NCBI GenBank assembly: GCA_004297555.1
Contig: SCSV01000075.1
Span: 1 to 13,034, forward strand
Direction: 5' to 3'
DNA from: Salinibacterium sp.
GTDB lineage: Bacteria; Actinomycetota; Actinomycetes; Actinomycetales; Microbacteriaceae
DNA length: 13,034 nucleotides
Part shown: positions 1 to 6,192 of the stretch, piece after piece
Layout: every line of letters starts with the position of its first letter
Numbering within the stretch: the first letter of the stretch is position 1
Notes under the pieces: model-generated
What the model saw: only the letters and a program-made list of their open reading frames with translations
The model's database searches: none
Told to the model about the DNA's origin: nothing
Translations under genes and position numbers: made by a program

Positions 1-83
1 ATCGAGGGATCTGGCAGAGTGATCGGCTGATGCGTGTCGATCACGTACGAGTGGGGCGCGCTGTGGTGGGAAATTTCGTCCAT
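1..83 (-). CDS. Possible N-terminal fragment of an unrecognised protein, cut by window edge
   Basis: A minus-strand frame starts with ATG at 83-81 and stays open for 27 codons to the window edge. The peptide begins MDEISHHSAPHSYVIDTHQP, which I do not recognise. A GAGG Shine-Dalgarno-like sequence lies at 92-95, eight bases before the ATG, which favours this start, although the frame is open further upstream to a TGA near 197. Most codons after the ATG end in G or C, as in the neighbouring genes; upstream of it rarer codons (CTA, ACA, ATA) appear. It has the same orientation as ligA and would lie downstream of it. A competing plus-strand frame (34-300, GTG start) covers the same bases, so the call is uncertain. 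No function can be inferred. Confidence 0.35.
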   Translation of the reverse strand, partial: MDEISHHSAPHSYVIDTHQPITLPDPS

Positions 84-355
84 GCCGAATGCCTCGGCGA
101 CGGGTCCTAGAGCCACCGAGGTTGTTAGAGCTGCGACGTCAAACAGCAATTCGGGTATTCCCCTCGTACGCGAGGAAGGCGGCGACGAGCTTCCGTCACC
201 GCGTCAACGCATCCTCATCGTAAGCGAATTAACGCCCCGTTTGGGGGGTGGATTATTACGTTCAGGAAACGCACATGTTTCGCGCGTGGCTCCGACCTGA
301 AAGCCGCGCGCTTCATCGATCGCCGATTCGGCAGGGCGCTCCAGGCTCTCTTGAG
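84..355. other. Gene-poor spacer left of ligA
   Basis: I find no convincing gene in these 272 bases. A plus-strand open frame (34-300, 88 codons, GTG start) crosses it, but it has no recognisable domain and no Shine-Dalgarno sequence. The only structure near the ligA end is a weak CCCC-GTTT-GGGG hairpin at 235-246 with a four-base stem, too short to call a terminator. A GAGG sequence at 92-95 may serve the partial gene at the left edge. Confidence 0.5.
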
Positions 356-2608
356 CTACTCGAGAGCCGCTGGGCCTTCGGCGAGCAGTCGCGCGAACTG
401 GTCGGCATCGATGATGCGGATGCCCAATTCCTCGGCCTTTCCGAGCTTCGAACCCGCTCCGGGGCCCGCCGCGACGTAGTCCGTTTTCTTGCTCACGCTC
501 GACGCCGACTTGCCGCCGGCCGCGATGATCGCCTCCACGGCACCCTCGCGAGTGAAGCCAGTGAGCGAGCCCGTTGCGACGACCGTGAGCCCTGCGAGCG
601 GACCGTCTGCCGAGGTTGCAGCGCCCGGGCCCGGGTGCCCTGGAGTGCTGAATTGCACGCCCGCGGCAGCCCAGCGTTCGATGATCTCGCGGTGCCAATC
701 GACGTCGAACCAGTCGATGAGGGCATCCGCGATAATCGGGCCGACACCGTCCACCGCGGCGAGCGCTTCGCGGCTTGCGGAGCGGATGGCGTCGATCGAG
801 CCGAAATAGTTGGCGAGAGCACGTGCTGCGACCGGACCGACATGCCGGATGCTCAGGGCCACGAGGATGCGCCAGAGCTCCTTCGTCTTGGCTTGCGCCA
901 GGTTGTCGATGAGCTGGATCGCTTGGCTTGAGGGCACGAAATCGGCGTCGCCCGCGGGCTCGTCACCGGGGCGACGACGACGGCGGAACGGGGTCTCGAT
1001 CTTCTGCGACCCGTCATCGAGCAGTTTCGGCAGCCCTGTCTCGTTGTCGCGCACCACCACCTCGATCGGAAACAGGTCCGCAAGGGTCAGATCAAACAGG
1101 CCGGCCTCCGTCTCCAGCGGCGGCGTCGCCGGCACGAGCGGCTGGGTCAGAGCAGCTGCGCTCACCTCGCCGAGCCCCTCGACGTCGAGTGCCCCGCGGC
1201 TGCCCACGTGTTCGACGCGGCCGCGAACCTGGGCCGGGCAACTGCGCGCGTTGGGGCAGCGCAGATCGACGTCGCCCTCCTTCGCCGGCGCGAGCGGGCT
1301 GCCACAGGCGGGGCATTGGGTGGGCATGACGAACTCGCGCTCGGTGCCATCGCGCAATTCAACGACTGGGCCCAACACTTCGGGGATCACGTCCCCGGCC
1401 TTGCGCAGTACAACTGTGTCGCCGATCAGCACGCCCTTGAGTTTGACCACGTCTTGGTTGTGCAGCGTCGCTTGCCGCACCACTGAGCCGGCCACCCGCG
1501 CCGGCTCCATCACCGCGAACGGGGTAGCCCGGCCCGTGCGACCCACGCTCACGACAATGTCGAGCAGCTTGGTGTTCACTTGCTCGGGCGGGTACTTGTA
1601 GGCGATCGCCCAGCGCGGCGCGCGACTCGTCGCCCCCAGCTCGTCGTGCAGTGCCAGTTCGTCGACCTTCACCACGATGCCGTCGATCTCGTGCTCGACA
1701 CTGTCACGGTGCTCGCCGTAGTACGCGATGAACCGCGCGACCTCGGCCGCGCTGGGTTTGACGACGTAGTGCGTGCTCGTGGGCAATCCCCACCCGGCGA
1801 GCAGCTCGTAGATCTCGCTTTGGCTGGCCACGGGCGGGTTCGGCCATGCGCCGATGCCGTGCACGAGCATCCGCAATCTCGAAAGCCGGCGTTGCATCAG
1901 GTCGAGAGCGGCGGCGCTCTTGCCCTCGGCCTTCTGCCGAAGCGAGCCGGATGCGGCGTTGCGCGGGTTCGCAAACACCCGGTCTCCTGCAGCGGCCTGC
2001 TCGGCGTTGAGTTGCCGGAACGCCTCGACCGGAAAGAAGATCTCGCCCCGAATCTCGACGAGTGGCGGATGCCCGGAGCCGGCCAGCCTCGGCGGAATGC
2101 CGTCGATCGACCGCACGTTCTCGGTCACGTCTTCACCCACCACGCCGTCACCGCGCGTCGCCGCGCTCGTCAGTCGTCCGTTCTCGTAGCGGAGGCTGAT
2201 CGCGAGGCCATCGATCTTGAGTTCGCACAGATAGTGCACGTCGCGACCGGAGTCGCGCTCGACCTTGTTCGCCCAGGCGGCGAACTCGTCGAGGCTGAAG
2301 ACGTTGTCGAGGCTGAGCATGCGCTCGGCGTGCCGCACCGGGTCGAAGAGCGCTGCGGCGCGGCCGCCGACTGTGAGGGTGGGGCTGTCTTGGCCCTGCA
2401 GTTCGGGAAAGAGTCGCTCGAGCTCCTCGAGCCGGCGCATGAGAGCGTCATACTCCTCATCGCTCACGAGTACGGCATCGCGCTCATAGTAGGCGTCGCG
2501 CAGTTCGAGAATGCGGGTGGTCAGCTCGTCGACTTCGCTCTTCGCTGCGGCGAGCGCCGGGTCGGTGTGCTGCGCAACCGGCTCAGCGGTTTCTGCGATC
2601 TCAGCCAC
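356..2608 (-). CDS. ligA: NAD-dependent DNA ligase LigA
   Basis: Seals nicks in replication and repair, using NAD+ to adenylate its own active-site lysine. Visible domains in order: the Ia NMN-binding region (about 23-75, with YY..D...SDEEYD), the adenylation domain with KIDG and nucleophile K131, the OB fold (around 325-425), a four-cysteine zinc finger (C432, C435, C451, C457), helix-hairpin-helix repeats (about 465-640) and a C-terminal BRCT domain (about 669-745). At 750 residues it is longer than the usual ~670; much of the excess is a block at about 515-560 containing five consecutive arginines (542-546), a type of insertion I know from Micrococcales ligases. The GTG start at 2608 is supported by TAGACT ending six bases upstream, a leaderless layout. 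It is divergent from the DUF4255-like gene. The identification is secure; only the exact start is inferred. Confidence 0.97.
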   Translation of the reverse strand: MAEIAETAEPVAQHTDPALAAAKSEVDELTTRILELRDAYYERDAVLVSDEEYDALMRRLEELERLFPELQGQDSPTLTVGGRAAALFDPVRHAERMLSLDNVFSLDEFAAWANKVERDSGRDVHYLCELKIDGLAISLRYENGRLTSAATRGDGVVGEDVTENVRSIDGIPPRLAGSGHPPLVEIRGEIFFPVEAFRQLNAEQAAAGDRVFANPRNAASGSLRQKAEGKSAAALDLMQRRLSRLRMLVHGIGAWPNPPVASQSEIYELLAGWGLPTSTHYVVKPSAAEVARFIAYYGEHRDSVEHEIDGIVVKVDELALHDELGATSRAPRWAIAYKYPPEQVNTKLLDIVVSVGRTGRATPFAVMEPARVAGSVVRQATLHNQDVVKLKGVLIGDTVVLRKAGDVIPEVLGPVVELRDGTEREFVMPTQCPACGSPLAPAKEGDVDLRCPNARSCPAQVRGRVEHVGSRGALDVEGLGEVSAAALTQPLVPATPPLETEAGLFDLTLADLFPIEVVVRDNETGLPKLLDDGSQKIETPFRRRRRPGDEPAGDADFVPSSQAIQLIDNLAQAKTKELWRILVALSIRHVGPVAARALANYFGSIDAIRSASREALAAVDGVGPIIADALIDWFDVDWHREIIERWAAAGVQFSTPGHPGPGAATSADGPLAGLTVVATGSLTGFTREGAVEAIIAAGGKSASSVSKKTDYVAAGPGAGSKLGKAEELGIRIIDADQFARLLAEGPAALE

Positions 2609-2614
2609 CTGCCC

Positions 2615-2620
2615 AGTCTA
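2615..2620 (-). promoter_or_regulatory. Probable -10 element of ligA (leaderless)
   Basis: On the minus strand this reads TAGACT, and six bases (GGGCAG) separate it from the GTG start of ligA. Transcription would then begin at or next to the start codon. I see no good -35 hexamer 16-18 bases upstream and no clear Shine-Dalgarno sequence. Confidence 0.45.
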
Positions 2621-2669
2621 GGCAGCGGCACCGACTCGCCGCCTGAAGCCCATGGGCACGGATCGACCA

Positions 2670-2698
2670 TTGATGTGCACCGCGACCGACGTTAGGGT
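2670..2698 (+). promoter_or_regulatory. Probable promoter of the DUF4255-like gene (leaderless)
   Basis: TTGATG at 2670-2675 and TAGGGT at 2693-2698 are separated by 17 bases, the preferred sigma-70-type spacing. The -10 ends six bases before the ATG at 2705, which predicts a leaderless transcript. A short inverted repeat (CCGAC 2686-2690, GTCGG 2697-2701) overlaps the -10 and could be an operator, though five-base arms are weak evidence. Confidence 0.55.
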
Positions 2699-2704
2699 CG
2701 GCGC

Positions 2705-3298
2705 ATGGACTGGATGCGAGTGGGGCCGATTGTGGCAAACGTGGGAAGCGTCTTGGCTAACCAATTGGAGAACGCTGAACCACTGCTCGGCTGGCACGCG
2801 CCGGACACCTATGACGTCACGGTTCACGTGATCCCGACCGCTATTCCGGCGCGGCCAACGCTCAATCTGTTTGTGCACTCGATCGAGTTGATCGAAGGCC
2901 CGGCCAACGGCGCGTCTCCCGCACCAATCACGGGTATCGACATGTTCATCCTGATGACGGTGAGTGACTCACACAGCTCGGAGAAGATGAGCGACAACTA
3001 TCGGTCGAGGGAAGTCTTCGCCTATGCCGTCGCATACCTGCACGAGCATCCAACGTATTCCTGGGTGACTAGTGGCGTTGCCAATGGCAAGTCCTGGAGC
3101 GCCTCCATCAGTTGGCATATCGAGCGGCTGCCGCTTACTCCAGCCGAAGCGGAGGGGTTCTTCGTCGCCGGGCAAGCACCGATGTCGCTCTCGGCTGCGT
3201 ATCGTCTTCGAGTTCAGCAGGTGAAAGTCACGAAGCCTGGAGCGGGTGACTCCGCGGCGACCAGTGCGTCGGATGTGACGCCGAAACCGGCCGGCTAG
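2705..3298 (+). CDS. Orphan DUF4255 (Pvc16 N-terminal-like) family protein
   Basis: A 197-residue cytosolic-looking protein with no signal peptide or membrane segment. Its segments follow in order the pattern I know for DUF4255/Pvc16: an N-terminal helix (VGSVLANQLENAEPLL), the strand PTLNLFVHSIEL, an ITGIDMFILMTVSDSHSSEK segment, YAVAYLHEHPTYSW, then LPLTPAEAEGFFVAGQAPMS and AYRLRVQQVKV. Pvc16 proteins are parts of contractile injection systems, but no sheath, tube, baseplate or AAA gene is visible nearby, so that role should not be assumed. The last 22 residues are Ala/Ser/Thr/Pro-rich and probably disordered. About 60% GC in the stretch I counted is lower than in ligA. Its stop codon overlaps that of convergent mnmA. 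The family call is from pattern memory; it could be a divergent unrelated protein. Confidence 0.55.
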   Translation: MDWMRVGPIVANVGSVLANQLENAEPLLGWHAPDTYDVTVHVIPTAIPARPTLNLFVHSIELIEGPANGASPAPITGIDMFILMTVSDSHSSEKMSDNYRSREVFAYAVAYLHEHPTYSWVTSGVANGKSWSASISWHIERLPLTPAEAEGFFVAGQAPMSLSAAYRLRVQQVKVTKPGAGDSAATSASDVTPKPAG

Positions 3299-3305
3299 CC
3301 GGCCG
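3288..3305. terminator. Palindrome with overlapping convergent stop codons; possible bidirectional terminator
   Basis: CGGCCGGCTAGCCGGCCG is a perfect 18-base palindrome. As RNA it could fold, from either strand, into a seven-pair G/C stem with a CUAG loop. The central CTAG (3295-3298) supplies the TAG stop of the DUF4255-like gene on the plus strand and the TAG stop of mnmA on the minus strand. No T-tract follows on either side, so intrinsic termination is inferred from the stem and the convergent position only. Confidence 0.45.
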
Positions 3306-4437
3306 CACTCACCGGCACCGCACTGACCGTGCGGTCGATGGTGCACTGGCCGAGCACGCGGGTGCCGAGGTAGAGCACCGCGGACTGGCCGGGCGAGACG
3401 CCATTGAGCGGATCGTTCGGCACGATCACCAGTTCGGGCCCGGTCTCGGTTTCGCCCAGATGAGCGACGGCGGGTACCGGGTCGGCGTGCGCACGGATCT
3501 GCACTTCGCAGTCGAAACGTTGGCCCAGGGCATCCGTGATTCCGGAGGCGACGGGGTCGAGGCCCGCCCAACTGAACCGCGAACCGCCGATCTCGGCAAC
3601 GGCGAGCGCCTCGCGCGGGCCGACCACGACCTCGTTGGTCTTCGGGCGGATCTCGAGCACGAAGCGCGGCTTGCCGTCCTCGGTCGGGAATCCGACGTTG
3701 AGCCCCTTGCGCTGACCGACCGTGAACGCGAGAGCGCCCTCATGGGTGCCGATGCGCTCGCCCGAACGGTCGAGAATCGCGCCCGGCTCGGAGCCCATCT
3801 TCTCGGCGAGCCAGCCGCGGGTATCGCCGTCAGGGATGAAGCAGATGTCGTGCGAGTCGGGCTTGTTCGCGACGCTGAAACCACGCTCGGCCGCTTCGGC
3901 CCGGATCTCGGCCTTGCTGGGCGTCGCGCCGAGCGGAAACATGCAGTGCGCGAGCTGCTCGGTGTTGAGTACGCCCAGCACGTAGGACTGGTCTTTGGCC
4001 CAGGATGCGGCCCGGTGCAACTCACGATTGCCCGCCTCATCGGTGAGGATCGAGGCGTAGTGCCCGGTCGCGACCGCATCGAATCCGAGGGCGAGTGCCT
4101 TCTCAAGCAGCGCGGCGAACTTGATGCGCTCGTTGCAGCGCAAACACGGATTGGGAGTGCGACCCGCGGCATATTCGGCGATGAAATTGTCGACCACATC
4201 GAGCTTGAAGCGCTCGGAGAAGTCCCAGACGTAGTACGGGATTCCGATGATGTTGGCGGCGCGCTGGGCATCCATCGAGTCCTCGATTGTGCAGCAGCCA
4301 CGCGAGCCGGTGCGCAGCGTTCCGCGCTGCCGGCTGAGGGCAAGATGCACTCCGACGACCTCGTGACCGGCGTCGGCAGCGCGCGCAGCGGCGACCGCGG
4401 AGTCGACTCCCCCGCTCATCGCTGCCAGTACCTTCAC
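3295..4437 (-). CDS. mnmA: tRNA-specific 2-thiouridylase MnmA
   Basis: Installs the 2-thio group on wobble uridine 34 of Lys, Glu and Gln tRNAs, using ATP and persulfide sulfur from a cysteine desulfurase. With the chosen start the protein has 380 residues, near the usual size. It shows the PP-loop SGGVDS (8-13), the catalytic cysteine of NPCLRCNERIKF (C98), GHYA, the ATP/tRNA region KDQSYVLG, and the second cysteine in HDICFIPDGD (C199) that carries the persulfide. I start at GTG 4437 (MKVLAAMSGG) because a TAAACT -10 ends seven bases upstream; the frame extends to GTG 4458 but adds only seven unconserved residues. iscS, encoded upstream on the same strand, is its likely sulfur donor. It converges on the DUF4255-like gene with a four-base overlap and is divergent from padR. 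Confidence 0.96.
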   Translation of the reverse strand: MKVLAAMSGGVDSAVAAARAADAGHEVVGVHLALSRQRGTLRTGSRGCCTIEDSMDAQRAANIIGIPYYVWDFSERFKLDVVDNFIAEYAAGRTPNPCLRCNERIKFAALLEKALALGFDAVATGHYASILTDEAGNRELHRAASWAKDQSYVLGVLNTEQLAHCMFPLGATPSKAEIRAEAAERGFSVANKPDSHDICFIPDGDTRGWLAEKMGSEPGAILDRSGERIGTHEGALAFTVGQRKGLNVGFPTEDGKPRFVLEIRPKTNEVVVGPREALAVAEIGGSRFSWAGLDPVASGITDALGQRFDCEVQIRAHADPVPAVAHLGETETGPELVIVPNDPLNGVSPGQSAVLYLGTRVLGQCTIDRTVSAVPVSAAG

Positions 4438-4444
4438 CCGCACG

Positions 4445-4450
4445 AGTTTA
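4445..4450 (-). promoter_or_regulatory. Probable -10 element of mnmA (leaderless)
   Basis: On the minus strand this reads TAAACT and ends seven bases before the GTG at 4437. It fits leaderless transcription and decides between the candidate starts at 4458, 4443 and 4437. There is no convincing -35. It lies less than 20 bases from the divergent padR promoter, so a protein bound there could affect both genes. Confidence 0.5.
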
Positions 4451-4462
4451 CCGCCCACGCTA

Positions 4463-4491
4463 TTGACAGCCCCTGTCGCTATGCCTAGGTT
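4463..4491 (+). promoter_or_regulatory. Strong predicted padR promoter
   Basis: A perfect consensus -35, TTGACA (4463-4468), is followed after exactly 17 bases by TAGGTT (4486-4491). The -10 ends eight bases before the ATG at 4500, so the transcript is probably leaderless. It is the best -35/-10 pair in the window. Confidence 0.7.
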
Positions 4492-4501
4492 GACTAGGCA
4501 T
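4481..4501. promoter_or_regulatory. Perfect inverted repeat over padR -10 and start codon; probable PadR operator
   Basis: ATGCCTAG (4481-4488) and CTAGGCAT (4494-4501) are exact reverse complements separated by GTTGA. The repeat covers the -10 hexamer, the predicted transcription start and the first two bases of the padR ATG. PadR-family dimers bind such palindromes in their own promoters, so autorepression is the simplest reading. The arms are inferred to be the operator from position and symmetry only. Confidence 0.65.
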
Positions 4502-4985
4502 GAAAGGTGAATCGTTTAAAGGGCACCTCGAAATGTTGATTCTCTCGATCCTCGCCGACGGCGCTCGACACGGATACGCGATCATCGACGAACTCCGATT
4601 CCGCAGCGACAACGTCTTCGATCTCGCTGAAGGAACCGTCTACCCGGTACTCCACCGCCTCGAGCGCACCGGCCGATTGACGAGCGAATGGGATGGCGCT
4701 GGCGCGCGCAAGCGCCGCACCTACCGGCTCACCACCGCCGGCCGCGCGAAGCTCGCCGAAGACCACGCGCGCTGGAAGCAGATCTCCAAAGCGGTCTCTG
4801 CCGTGACCGCGTCGGTCGGTCGCGAACCGTGGCCGGCATTTCCGGCCGAGCCCGCCATGCTTGCGACGAAGAAGGCGGGCCGGGGCAGGACTTCGCGCGA
4901 GAAGCCGGCTCGGGATGTCCGCACTGAGTCGCGTCGGGAGCGCCGGCCTATCCTGCGCCGCCGGGGCGACTCAGCGTCGGAGTAG
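4500..4985 (+). CDS. PadR-family transcriptional regulator with basic C-terminal tail
   Basis: A 161-residue DNA-binding repressor-type protein. Residues about 8-85 form the PadR winged helix: LEMLILSILADGARHGYAIIDELR, then LAEGTVYPVLHRLERTGRLTSEW with the recognition helix, and the wing followed by RRTYRLTTAGRAKLAE. After about residue 125 there is a low-complexity Arg/Lys/Ser-rich tail instead of the long C-terminal dimerisation helix of larger members; I see no sign of a frameshift that would restore another ending. PadR genes are commonly followed by a transporter or membrane-protein target gene; here the next gene, iscS, is convergent with a 13-base gap, so no co-transcribed partner exists. 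Autoregulation is likely from the inverted repeat over its start. Ligand and targets are unknown; divergent mnmA is a possible target because of the 62-base shared gap. Confidence 0.9.
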   Translation: MKGESFKGHLEMLILSILADGARHGYAIIDELRFRSDNVFDLAEGTVYPVLHRLERTGRLTSEWDGAGARKRRTYRLTTAGRAKLAEDHARWKQISKAVSAVTASVGREPWPAFPAEPAMLATKKAGRGRTSREKPARDVRTESRRERRPILRRRGDSASE

Positions 4986-4998
4986 CAGTGCGGCTAGC

Positions 4999-6174
4999 TC
5001 AGGCGTTGACCGAGGTCTCGCGGTCCGCGAATCCGGCGACTCCCGCGCGGGCAGCCGCTTCGGGCAGCGCTGCGAGGAACGCGTCCACGTCGGCCTCGGT
5101 GGTGTCGTGACCGAGCGTGATGCGCAGTGCTCCACGGGCTTCCGCCGCGGTCAGACCCATCGACGTCAACACGTGTGACGGCTCAGCAACTCCGGCGGAA
5201 CAGGCCGAACCGGCCGAGACCGAGAATCCGGCGAGGTCGAGCAAGAAGAGCAAGGAGTCGCCCTCGCAACCCGGGAAGGTAAAGTGCGCGTTGCCGGGCA
5301 GGCGGTCGACGGTGTCTCCGCGGAGAATCGCAGCCGGAACGGCCTCGCGCACTCCCGCCACTAAGCGATCGCGCAGGGCGCGGAGGTGCGCGGCGCGCTC
5401 CTCGAGTCCGTTCGAGGCGAGCGCAGCGGCGGCACCGAACGCGGCGGCACCAGCGGCATCCTGGGTGCCGGACCGAGCGCGCTGCTGGTTGCCACCGTGA
5501 ATGAGCGGCGTCACCGTCGCAGTGCGCGAAAGCATTAGAGCGCCGATTCCGACCGGTCCTCCAATCTTGTGGGCCGAAACACTGAGTGCGGCGAGGCCGC
5601 TGGACCGGAAGTCGATCGGCACATAGCCGTACGCAGATACCGCATCGCAGTGCACCGGAACGCCGTGCACAGTGGCGATTCGAACGATGTCGGCGATCGG
5701 TTGGATCGTGCCCACCTCGTTGTTGCCGAGCAGAATCGTGACGAGAGCGACGTCATCGCCGAGCGCATTCTCGAGCGCCACGAGGTCGATCTTGCCGACC
5801 GAGTCCACGGGCATCCAGACGACCTCGGCACCCTCGTGCTCTTCGAGCCATTCCGCGCTGTCGAGGGTGGCGTGGTGCTCGGCATGGGTCACCAGAATCT
5901 TGGGGCGACGAGCGCCCTCGTTGCGAGCCCAGTAGAAGCCCTTGATCGCAAGGTTGATCGACTCGGTGCCGCCGGACGTGAAGGTGACCTCGACCGGGTC
6001 GGCGCCGAGGGACGCGGCGACCTGTTCGCGGGCATCCTCAAGCATCTGCTTGGCGCTCTGCCCCTGGGAGTGCACGGATGCCGGGTTGCCGACAACGGCC
6101 AACGCGGATGCGTACGCGGCGATCACCGCCGGTGGCATCGGCGAGGTAGCGGCATGGTCAAGGTAAATCGACAT
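4999..6174 (-). CDS. iscS: Cysteine desulfurase, IscS/NifS type
   Basis: A PLP enzyme of the class V aminotransferase fold that converts cysteine to alanine and carries sulfur as a persulfide for tRNA thiolation and Fe-S assembly. The 391-residue protein shows the N-terminal YLDHAATSPMPP, FTSGGTESINLAIKG, EHHATLDSAEWLEEHEG, GNNEVGTIQPI, PLP-site Asp in HCDAVSAYG, the PLP lysine K203 in SAHKIGG, RSGTQD and the mobile-loop cysteine C325 in GSACSAGVAEPSHVL. It resembles the mycobacterial IscS encoded beside mnmA. I start at ATG 6174 because TAGAGT ends seven bases upstream; ATG 6180 is in frame but would lie one base from that element. The position held by Gln in many IscS proteins, two after the Asp-Ala, is Ser180. 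The longer open frame upstream lies antisense to glgX and is not coding. Its stop faces padR. Confidence 0.95.
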   Translation of the reverse strand: MSIYLDHAATSPMPPAVIAAYASALAVVGNPASVHSQGQSAKQMLEDAREQVAASLGADPVEVTFTSGGTESINLAIKGFYWARNEGARRPKILVTHAEHHATLDSAEWLEEHEGAEVVWMPVDSVGKIDLVALENALGDDVALVTILLGNNEVGTIQPIADIVRIATVHGVPVHCDAVSAYGYVPIDFRSSGLAALSVSAHKIGGPVGIGALMLSRTATVTPLIHGGNQQRARSGTQDAAGAAAFGAAAALASNGLEERAAHLRALRDRLVAGVREAVPAAILRGDTVDRLPGNAHFTFPGCEGDSLLFLLDLAGFSVSAGSACSAGVAEPSHVLTSMGLTAAEARGALRITLGHDTTEADVDAFLAALPEAAARAGVAGFADRETSVNA

Positions 6175-6180
6175 AGTCAT

Positions 6181-6187
6181 TACTCTA
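6181..6187. promoter_or_regulatory. Shared symmetric -10 for divergent iscS and glgX
   Basis: TACTCT (6181-6186) on the plus strand ends six bases before the glgX ATG at 6193. On the minus strand TAGAGT (6187-6182) ends seven bases before the iscS ATG at 6174. The two hexamers overlap by five bases in TACTCTA, so one nearly symmetric element could open DNA for transcription both ways. No clear -35 was found for either direction, and both would lie inside the opposite coding region. Confidence 0.5.
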
Positions 6188-6192
6188 GAACG

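Noticed and set aside
235..246. CCCC-GTTT-GGGG hairpin as ligA terminator
   Set aside because: Only four base pairs, over 100 bases past the stop, with no T-tract immediately after it.
34..300. 88-residue plus-strand frame at the left edge
   Set aside because: GTG start directly after a stop, no Shine-Dalgarno sequence, no domain; the opposite-strand frame has a better ribosome binding site.
1580..2695. 371-residue plus-strand frame across ligA
   Set aside because: Shadow of ligA in GC-rich DNA; no recognisable domain, and ligA on the other strand is secure.
4438..4458. GTG 4458 as the start of mnmA
   Set aside because: It adds seven residues before the family's usual MKVL start, and the TAAACT element would then lie inside the coding region.
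3460..4488. 342-residue plus-strand frame across mnmA
   Set aside because: Antisense shadow; mnmA has all catalytic motifs on the minus strand.
5569..6192. Long N-terminal extension of the glgX frame (889-residue open frame)
   Set aside because: The extension is antisense to the conserved iscS gene, lacks any domain, and the CBM48 region and a -10 element fit a start at 6193.
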